NCBI GenBank assembly: GCA_014377495.1
Contig: JACMPN010000061.1
Coordinates: 1 to 10,855 of the forward strand
Source of the DNA: Candidatus Sericytochromatia bacterium
Lineage (GTDB): Bacteria > Cyanobacteriota > Sericytochromatia > JACMPN01
Length of the DNA: 10,855 nt
Direction: 5' to 3'
This document shows positions 1 to 4,180 of the stretch, one piece after another (position 1 is the stretch's first letter; each line of letters opens with the position of its first letter). The notes under the pieces are model-generated. The model saw only the letters and a list, made by a program, of their open reading frames with translations, did not search any database and had not been told where the DNA came from. A program made the position numbers and the translations under genes.

Positions 1-127
1 GCATCCCCCACTTCAGCCCGATGAGGCAGAGGGCGCCCCCAGTGCCGGGGAAATCCGAGGTGTAGGTCTCGCCGCCGATGGTGCGCTTGGTTTTACTGGC
101 ATGGAAATTCGTTAGCCTCACGTCCAA
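1..127 (-). CDS. Partial hypothetical ORF at left edge
   Basis: A minus-strand reading frame opens directly after a TAG at 128-130 and runs off the left edge without a stop (about 42 codons). Possible starts are TTG at 127 and GTG at 121; neither has a clear Shine-Dalgarno. From about codon 12 onward nearly all third positions are G or C, and the translation (…TKRTIGGETYTSDF… then …GGALCLIGLKWGM) reads like real protein. I do not recognise the family. The same frame upstream of the TAG also looks protein-like (128 to about 238), so this may be one gene broken by a stop, or the downstream half of a close pair. Confidence 0.35.
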   Translation of the reverse strand, partial: MDVRLTNFHASKTKRTIGGETYTSDFPGTGGALCLIGLKWGM

Positions 128-238
128 CTAATAGCCGTAGAACCGGAAAGTGATTACCGTCAGCAAAAGGCCGAGAATCACCACCTTGAGGGGCGGCAGG
201 CCCTGACCGACATACCGTGACGGGCTCGTAACCCTCAC
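128..238 (-). other. Possible tiny membrane-protein ORF or broken gene
   Basis: Reading minus from a GTG near 238, 36 codons end at the TAG at 128-130. The C-terminal half contains a hydrophobic stretch (LPPLKVVILGLLLTVITF) ending in RFYGY, which looks like one membrane-spanning segment. There is no strong ribosome binding site. An alternative ATG at about 244 (MASEGYEPVTV…) is in another frame, so a one-base shift could join the two. It could equally be chance or a decayed remnant. Confidence 0.2.
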
Positions 239-426
239 TCGCCATGACCGAGCCACGTCTGTCCGTTGCGGGGCGGACGGCACATGCATCGCAGCGATCG
301 GCCACGACGCCTTGGACCGCACGGGGCACAGCAGGGCGATGGCTCGATGGTGCCGGGCTTGTAAAACGGCCCCTTTTGATTGCGCCATATCCCGTCGGGA
401 GAGGTGGCCGCAGTGTAGTCGTCGCG

Positions 427-618
427 GTGCAGGCACTGACGACCGAAGCGGCATTGACCGAGCTGATGGAGCGTTCTGTGGCGCGGTTGACCGCCGACTC
501 AGCGGACGAAGACCGCTTCGGGCTGGAGCCCAGCGGGCTGGAGGGCATCCCGGGGCCCCAGATCGCCGGTTTCCGGATCAAGGACTGGCCCGGGATGACC
601 GTGGCGGTGGGTGTCTGA
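427..618 (+). CDS. Hypothetical small ORF, possibly a 5'-truncated gene
   Basis: The last about 70 codons of a plus-strand frame ending in TGA at 616-618 have very regular G/C third positions. They give a coherent protein tail (ALTELMERSVARLTAD…, then GLEGIPGPQIAGFRIKDW and PGMTVAVGV). The frame stays open upstream to an ATG at 244, but that part is Arg/Ser/Thr/Gly-rich and looks non-coding. I therefore use the in-frame GTG at 427, which lacks a well-spaced Shine-Dalgarno. It may be the 3' remnant of a larger gene whose 5' part is lost. It is convergent with the TPR gene that ends at 659. Family not recognised. Confidence 0.35.
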   Translation: MQALTTEAALTELMERSVARLTADSADEDRFGLEPSGLEGIPGPQIAGFRIKDWPGMTVAVGV

Positions 619-658
619 GGCGAAAGACCTCATTACCGTGTAATCGGTGAGTCGGTAT

Positions 659-1393
659 TTATACCGTCATCGCCTGGATTACATCGATGTTGAGTTCGAT
701 GGGGTCATCGCCGATGGAAAACAACTCGCCACTGCGATCGAATGCCAGCAGGTTCAGCGTTTCTAATGCGTCATCGGGGATCAGGTAGAAGCCCTTGACC
801 ACGCTTTCGAACTCGTCCCGCGACCAGACTGATCGTTCGGCAAGGGTCATCAGCAGGGCCAGGTGGTTGCGGTCCAGGCCGGGCACGGCCGTCGCCTCGT
901 CGGAGTCCAGCCCGACAACGTCGCCGAGGTGGTCATCGGCAGCTTCACCCTCGCCGGGTGCCAGGGCACCGGGACCGACCTCTTCTGGGGTTTCCGTCAG
1001 GTCTTCGACTGCTGGAAGGGTCTCCGCCCCGTCATCGCCTGCAAATTGGGTTTCTGCGATGTCTTCGACCGCTGGAAAGGAGTCCACCTCGTCGTCGCCC
1101 GCCGATGGGGTTTCTGCGACGTCCACGATTTCGGGCAAAGCCTCGTCCGGCAGGATTGGCTGTGTCATCTCTGCGACCTCCGGCTCAATCGGCAGATCGC
1201 AGGCGTCACCGGCCGGTTCCCCGGGCTCTAACGCCTGAGTGGCACTGGCCAGGCGCTCATGGGCCTCGGCGACATCGGGAAAGAAATGAACAGCCTGGGT
1301 GAGTATGCCAATGGCCGCATCGGTGCGGCCCATACCCTGCAGGATCGTTGCAGAACGGAGGTACGCCGTGGCGACCGCTGAGATCTCACCCAT
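659..1393 (-). CDS. TPR / acidic-repeat / TerB-C-like protein, 244 aa
   Basis: ATG at 1393 is preceded by AAGGTG with good spacing. Residues about 6-55 form one to two TPR-like helical hairpins (LRSATILQGMGRTDAAIGIL, then AVHFFPDVAEAHERLASA), suggesting a protein-protein interaction surface. Residues about 60-165 are a very acidic, Ala/Glu/Asp/Pro-rich, probably disordered region. It contains three 20-residue repeats (V/I-x-D-ϕ-x-E-T-x…, starting near residues 89, 109 and 129). Residues about 170-243 (LLMTLAERSVWSRDEFESVV, then IPDDALETLNLLAFDRSGEL) follow the pattern of the C-terminal TerB-C domain, which usually ends tellurite-resistance/TerB-type and signalling proteins. No signal peptide or membrane segment is seen. 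The domain assignment is from memory and tentative; no catalytic residues are evident. It probably acts as a cytoplasmic adaptor. Confidence 0.82.
   Translation of the reverse strand: MGEISAVATAYLRSATILQGMGRTDAAIGILTQAVHFFPDVAEAHERLASATQALEPGEPAGDACDLPIEPEVAEMTQPILPDEALPEIVDVAETPSAGDDEVDSFPAVEDIAETQFAGDDGAETLPAVEDLTETPEEVGPGALAPGEGEAADDHLGDVVGLDSDEATAVPGLDRNHLALLMTLAERSVWSRDEFESVVKGFYLIPDDALETLNLLAFDRSGELFSIGDDPIELNIDVIQAMTV
950..1129 (-). repeat. Three 60-bp in-frame repeats
   Basis: Within the TPR/TerB-C-like gene, three consecutive 60-bp units encode 20-residue acidic repeats (VDVAETPSAGDD…, EDIAETQFAGDD…, EDLTETPEE…). The first two are clearly alike in DNA; the third has diverged in its second half. 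They lengthen the disordered linker and could vary in copy number between strains. Confidence 0.7.
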
Positions 1394-1598
1394 TACAACA
1401 CCTTGCCACCAGCCGTCTAAGCGACCTGGCGCCTTTCACTGGGGCCGGCCCGTCGTCACGGGATGACCCGATGATTCCAAAACCAGGGTCGCTTGCTCGT
1501 GTGGTTGACCCACCGGTAAGTGTGACTCTGGGCAGTTCCGCGTCGTCCGGCCCGATACCAGGGAGAACGTGCCGCAGGCTGGATAAACGTATTTAACG
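1394..1598. other. Intergenic leader of the TPR gene
   Basis: About 200 bp lie between the terminator-like hairpin and the TPR/TerB-C gene start. Both strands have open frames here, but their composition is not gene-like. On the minus strand, around 1446-1472, two short GC hairpins share an arm: CGGG-TCAT-CCCG overlaps CCCGT-GACG-ACGGG. They would be mutually exclusive in a leader RNA. I found no convincing promoter hexamer pair. Confidence 0.3.
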
Positions 1599-1627
1599 AC
1601 ATTGAGCCCCGATTCGGGGCTCAATGT
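1599..1627. terminator. Perfect GC-rich hairpin, probable terminator
   Basis: Positions 1599-1612 and 1614-1627 are exact reverse complements (arms ACATTGAGCCCCGA / TCGGGGCTCAATGT), practically a 12-bp stem with a 5-nt loop. It lies downstream of the 71-aa minus-strand gene and upstream of the TPR gene. It would end minus-strand transcripts from the promoter at 1972-2000. The following T-tract is poor on both strands (TTT on plus; TCGTTAAATA on minus), so intrinsic termination may be partial and the hairpin may instead stabilise mRNA ends. Confidence 0.6.
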
Positions 1628-1657
1628 TTGTCGATCGTCTGACCGGTTACGGCCTTG

Positions 1658-1715
1658 GCGCCTATCGCGGTCGGTGCTCGGTGCCATGCGACCGGGTACC
1701 GACTGCGACAGGCGC
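1658..1715. repeat. 58-bp imperfect palindrome abutting a stop codon
   Basis: Arms 1658-1682 and 1691-1715 pair over 25 positions around an 8-nt loop. As plus-strand RNA there are 21 Watson-Crick pairs, 3 G-U pairs and 1 mismatch. As minus-strand RNA there are 21 Watson-Crick pairs, 1 G-U pair and 3 mismatches. The right arm touches the TAA (1716-1718) of the 71-aa minus-strand gene. No U-tract follows. It could be a 3' stabilising stem, a REP-like extragenic palindrome, or a plus-strand structured RNA. Confidence 0.6.
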
Positions 1716-1931
1716 TTAGATGGTGGCGTACGCCACCGGGATGCCGACGGGCAGCATCGGTGCCAGCACGACATTGCGGCTGAGCATCGACACGACGTGC
1801 CCGGAAGGCAGCGTGATCGTCAGGTTCATGCCGTCCAGGACGATTTCCGCCCCTGGCTTGAACGTCACCCGTTTCGCACGGGCGGCAACGGCCGCGGCGG
1901 ACGTTGACTGTTTCTCTGTGGCAATCGGCAT
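1716..1931 (-). CDS. Small hypothetical protein, 71 aa
   Basis: ATG at 1931 is chosen because GAGG sits 5 nt upstream; an in-frame GTG at 1937 would add two residues but would overlap that GAGG. The N-terminal third (MPIATEKQSTSAAAVAARAK) is polar and Ala-rich, probably helical or flexible. The rest (VTFKPGAEIVLDGMNLTITL, then PSGHVVSMLSRNVVL) alternates hydrophobic residues like small beta strands, and the C-terminus is hydrophobic (APMLPVGIPVAYATI). No signal peptide and no known family recognised. It has its own near-consensus promoter, a short 5' leader and two stem-loops after the stop, which suggests a separately expressed, possibly abundant small protein. Confidence 0.72.
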   Translation of the reverse strand: MPIATEKQSTSAAAVAARAKRVTFKPGAEIVLDGMNLTITLPSGHVVSMLSRNVVLAPMLPVGIPVAYATI

Positions 1932-1971
1932 ATTCACCTCATTGTGCTCCGATGGTTAAGGTCCAAGTAAA

Positions 1972-2000
1972 ACTATACGTTAACTTTGGTTAAATGTCAC
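1972..2000 (-). promoter_or_regulatory. Sigma70-type promoter with embedded dyad
   Basis: Reading minus: -35 GTGACA (1995-2000), 17-nt spacer, -10 TATAGT (1972-1977). Each hexamer differs from consensus by one base and the spacing is optimal. Transcription would start near 1965 and give a leader of about 34 nt before the ATG at 1931. The spacer holds an inverted repeat TTAAC-N4-GTTAA (1980-1993), a plausible operator between -10 and -35. Confidence 0.6.
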
Positions 2001-2337
2001 GCTTCGCGGCTGTATGTCGCCGATAGCCTGGTGTTGAAGGTGAGGCGGAGCACAACACTTTTTCTTACTGAACCGGGTCACAGCGAGCCGGTGGCCAATG
2101 ACTTTTGGTAACCCGATCGTCGGTCGTCATCTACCGTCGCTGACCCCCTGGCGCCGGGATCCCCGTTGCCGGGGCGCCACACCGAGACTAAATCCCAAAT
2201 TGGTCACAATGTCGGCAGGGAGAGGGATAGCCCCTGTCGGGCGGGAACGCATTTCGGCGGAGCACGCAAGTGCGGGACAGCGGCCTCCTATATGAAGAGC
2301 AGGTTAAGAATCGAATAAGCCAAGAGTGAGGTTTGCC
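2001..2337. other. Divergent intergenic region
   Basis: It separates the minus-strand small gene from the plus-strand helical-repeat gene. A short plus frame at 2098-2295 is not gene-like. A GC-rich inverted repeat TGGCGCC…GGCGCCA spans 2149-2179. The octamer CGGAGCAC occurs at 2046-2053 and 2258-2265, and on the minus strand at 1944-1951. A TATATG at 2289-2294 could be a -10 for the plus gene, but no acceptable -35 lies at the right distance. Confidence 0.4.
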
Positions 2338-2928
2338 ATGTTCGTGTCCGCTTCGACGCCGGTGACCCGGCCTAGCCAAGTGCTGCCGACGTCTGCCCAA
2401 ACTCAAGGCAATGCTCGGACAAGTGCACCCGCCTATGCTCAGGACGGCGCCTCTTTCAGCGGCTTGCAGACCGGTCCCGTGAAAGTCTCGACGGTCGTCT
2501 TCCTGAACGGCCAAGCCGGCGGCCCATCGGTCCAGGTCGTCAGCCTGCTCCGCATGGCCCACGATGCCGTGAACATGCAGGATCTCGAGTTGGCCAAAAC
2601 GGCCTACACCCGGGCGATCTTCGTGGCCCGGACGACCGACGACTTCATCGGCATCGTCCAGCATGCCGGCGCCCGTAATTTCCACCAATCGGCCAAAGAC
2701 GCCCTGTTCGCCGCCAAGGGCCACACCCAGGACGTCAACCTGCTCCTCCGCCTCGCCAATATCGGGGCCCAGGCTGGCTACATACCGCAAACGACGGACA
2801 TCTACCAGTCGGCCATTGCGGCCAGCAGCAACTTCTACCAGTTGAACGTCATCGCCCAACATGCCGAACACAATCATTATCCGGAGACTGCCCGCCAGGC
2901 CCGCCTGAAGGCCATCTCCCTCGCCTAA
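2338..2928 (+). CDS. Helical-repeat hypothetical protein, 196 aa
   Basis: ATG at 2338 is preferred over an in-frame GTG at 2326, because GAGG (2328-2331) sits 6 nt before the ATG and overlaps the GTG. Residues 1-60 are Ser/Thr/Gln/Ala-rich and probably disordered, with no signal peptide. From about residue 65 the protein looks all-helical with TPR-like spacing (AHDAVNMQDLELAKTAYTRA, then NLLLRLANIGAQAGY, then YPETARQARLKAISLA), suggesting three to four degenerate helix pairs that act as a binding scaffold. No catalytic motif seen and no specific family recognised. It is followed within 20 nt by a good intrinsic terminator, so it appears to be monocistronic. Confidence 0.85.
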   Translation: MFVSASTPVTRPSQVLPTSAQTQGNARTSAPAYAQDGASFSGLQTGPVKVSTVVFLNGQAGGPSVQVVSLLRMAHDAVNMQDLELAKTAYTRAIFVARTTDDFIGIVQHAGARNFHQSAKDALFAAKGHTQDVNLLLRLANIGAQAGYIPQTTDIYQSAIAASSNFYQLNVIAQHAEHNHYPETARQARLKAISLA

Positions 2929-2944
2929 CGCCTGATGCTGTCCT

Positions 2945-2978
2945 GGCCCCTGAGGTTCGCCGAACCCAGGGGCCTTTG
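2945..2978 (+). terminator. Intrinsic terminator
   Basis: Arms GGCCCCTG (2945-2952) and CAGGGGCC (2967-2974) pair perfectly. They are extended by GGTTC/GAACC after a bulged A, and the stem is followed by TTT. It lies 16 nt after the stop of the 196-aa gene. Confidence 0.8.
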
Positions 2979-3007
2979 TCATGGATTTGGCGACGGCTCC
3001 TTCCTGA

Positions 3008-3226
3008 TTGGAGGATGTAAGTGCCTGGCATAGCTTGCGACAGACAGTGCAGGGGTTGACATTGAGCCAGACAGGCGAGCGTCTCGTGCTGTACCAGGAT
3101 GCGCAGGGGCCCCGTCATTTCCTCGACGGGCGTCCGGTCCAGGTCGATGCCGAGTTGGCGTTGTGGACGCCCTTTGGCTGGATCAGAGGAACCTACGGGG
3201 CGATCTGGCGGGAGGGAACGATATGA
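3008..3226 (+). CDS. Small hypothetical protein (about 55-72 aa)
   Basis: The tail reads as genuine protein (GERLVLYQDAQGPRHFLDGR, then PVQVDAELALWTPFGWIRGT). It suggests a small beta-rich domain with the pattern ϕLDGxPV…ELxLW…GWIRGxY, loosely reminiscent of DUF5348-type small proteins. That resemblance is weak. The start is uncertain: TTG at 3008 is the furthest in-frame start, but TTG at 3062 has AGGGG 6 nt upstream. A well-spaced GGAGG (3010-3014) points at an out-of-frame GTG at 3021 that stops after 12 codons, so the 5' end could be frameshifted. Its TGA overlaps the ATG of the next ORF (ATGA, 3223-3226), a translational-coupling arrangement. Confidence 0.55.
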   Translation: MEDVSAWHSLRQTVQGLTLSQTGERLVLYQDAQGPRHFLDGRPVQVDAELALWTPFGWIRGTYGAIWREGTI

Positions 3227-3410
3227 TCACCCTCAGCCAAAAAGCCGCCAGGGCCTTGAGCGCTTGGGTTTCGGCTTGCTGCTGACGGTGGCCGGCGATC
3301 GTGACGTGCTGTCGGACGGTCGTCATCTGCAGGCGATCACGAAAAGCCGGCGGCAGTCCGTTTACGACGGCCACCTGTTCCACGACATCGCCGCCCAAAA
3401 CGGCCATTAG
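3223..3410 (+). pseudogene. Small coupled ORF with apparent one-base deletion
   Basis: ATG at 3223 overlaps the TGA of the upstream small gene. This frame gives MITLSQKAARALSAW and stops at 3283-3285. The neighbouring frame continues as ERLGFGLLLTVAGDRDVLSD and then GRHLQAI…HDIAAQNGH to a TAG at 3408-3410. Restoring one base in GGGCCTTGAG (3251-3260) joins them as …KAARALERLGFGLLLTVAG…, about 62 residues. I infer a recent inactivating deletion, a sequencing error or, less likely, recoding. An antisense frame at 3183-3407 is also open, so the call is tentative. Function unknown. Confidence 0.4.
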
Positions 3411-3416
3411 CGGACG

Positions 3417-3602
3417 TTAGGCATCCGGAGGCTCCGTCTCATCGGGCGCATTGCTGACGCTCGGACGACGGACGAGGATGCGTGCTTCCTGGTTCTGGAA
3501 GCCGACAAAGCCGATGGGCTGCCAGCCGCCTTCCAGTTCGCGGGGAATGTCGTCCAGATCGTAGACGTTCAGGATCGCGACTTCCCATGAACCCGAGGCC
3601 AT
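3417..3602 (-). CDS. Conserved-looking small protein, 61 aa
   Basis: ATG at 3602 has a strong GGAGG 4 nt upstream. The core (SWEVAILNVYDLDDIPRELE, then GGWQPIGFVGFQNQEARILV, RRP) has the layout of small DUF4177-like proteins: Trp-Glu and a beta strand at the start, then ϕxxϕxxGWxPIGϕV and a final ILVRRP strand. The C-terminus (about 13 residues) is acidic and Pro-rich. No signal peptide or membrane segment. It is a single gene, convergent with the small pair ending at 3410. Biochemical function unknown; the family resemblance is from pattern memory. Confidence 0.72.
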   Translation of the reverse strand: MASGSWEVAILNVYDLDDIPRELEGGWQPIGFVGFQNQEARILVRRPSVSNAPDETEPPDA

Positions 3603-3786
3603 AGACCCTCCGAAATCGTTTCACCGCTTGCTGAACCCATCCTAGTGGATTCCGTGTTCATTCGTCCAAACGAGTGCATTGTTGCCTTGAATTTGGCCCC
3701 GACGACATTCAAAGACCCGGTATCGTTGGGCCAGTGACACTGAGGCGCCGGCCCCGGATGACAGCGGTCGCGAGAGGAAACCCGCC

Positions 3787-4123
3787 ATGACTCTCAGCCC
3801 AGTCAGATCCATCGGACTCGTGCTGGCTGTTTTGGCCATCGGTCTTCCAATTGCCGACACATCAGCCGCAAGCCTGGTGCCAGTTGCGGCTGACCTTCAG
3901 GCGCCCGTGCCGGCGCATCCCGTGGCGATGCGGTTTGCCATCGTCAAGACGGCCGAAGCCAGCTCCAAAGAAGGGCCGCTCTATGCGCAGGGCGATCCGT
4001 TCAAAGCCGTGACGATCAACTACAGCGCCGTCCTCGTTCAACATTCCCGGGGCACGTTCCTGTTCGACACATGATGCCGCTATCCAGGACCGGGTCGGCT
4101 ACTTCCCGCAATGGCGTCAGTGA
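3787..4123 (+). pseudogene. Truncated secreted metallo-beta-lactamase-fold hydrolase
   Basis: ATG at 3787 follows GAGAGG about 9 nt upstream. Residues 1-27 form a signal peptide (Arg, then hydrophobic IGLVLAVLAIGLPIA, cleavage probably at DTSA/AS). The mature part (MRFAIVKTAEASSKEGPLYA, then VTINYSAVLVQHSRGTFLFD-T) matches the N-terminal strands of periplasmic MBL-fold hydrolases that continue …FLFDTGLG…. Here the frame stops at 4072-4074 straight after FDT. A +1 shift adds HDAAIQDRVGYFPQW to a TGA at 4121-4123. The zinc-binding HxHxDH region and all of the C-terminal half are missing, and the pfaB end begins 58 nt later. The fragment cannot be an active MBL enzyme. At most it makes a 95-aa exported peptide. 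Confidence 0.75.
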
Positions 4124-4180
4124 GCCGACCTGCCGCCAACGACGCAGATCAAGCGACCTGCCGCCGTATCGCCCGATGGG

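Noticed and set aside
93..581. 162-aa minus-strand frame at the left edge
   Set aside because: Its first half is the antisense of the coding-like plus frame ending at 618 and is Ser/Pro/Arg-rich; no domain seen.
1436..1774. 112-aa minus-strand frame spanning both stem-loops
   Set aside because: It crosses the two palindromes and overlaps the 71-aa gene; Arg/Ser/Cys-rich and not protein-like.
2149..2179. TGGCGCC…GGCGCCA inverted repeat as a terminator
   Set aside because: No T-tract on either strand and alternative pairings inside; too weak to call.
2098..2295. 65-aa plus-strand frame in the divergent intergenic region
   Set aside because: No Shine-Dalgarno, Arg/Pro-rich, crosses a GC inverted repeat; no sign of a real gene.
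3183..3407. 74-aa minus-strand frame opposite the small coupled pair
   Set aside because: It lacks a clear Shine-Dalgarno and runs back into the well-supported small gene 3008-3226. The plus-strand reading has translational coupling and slightly better third-position composition. It stays a real alternative.
3611..3680. Possible minus-strand promoter (TTGGAC, TAGGAT) for the 61-aa gene
   Set aside because: Spacer is 19 nt and both hexamers are poor matches; not distinguishable from chance.
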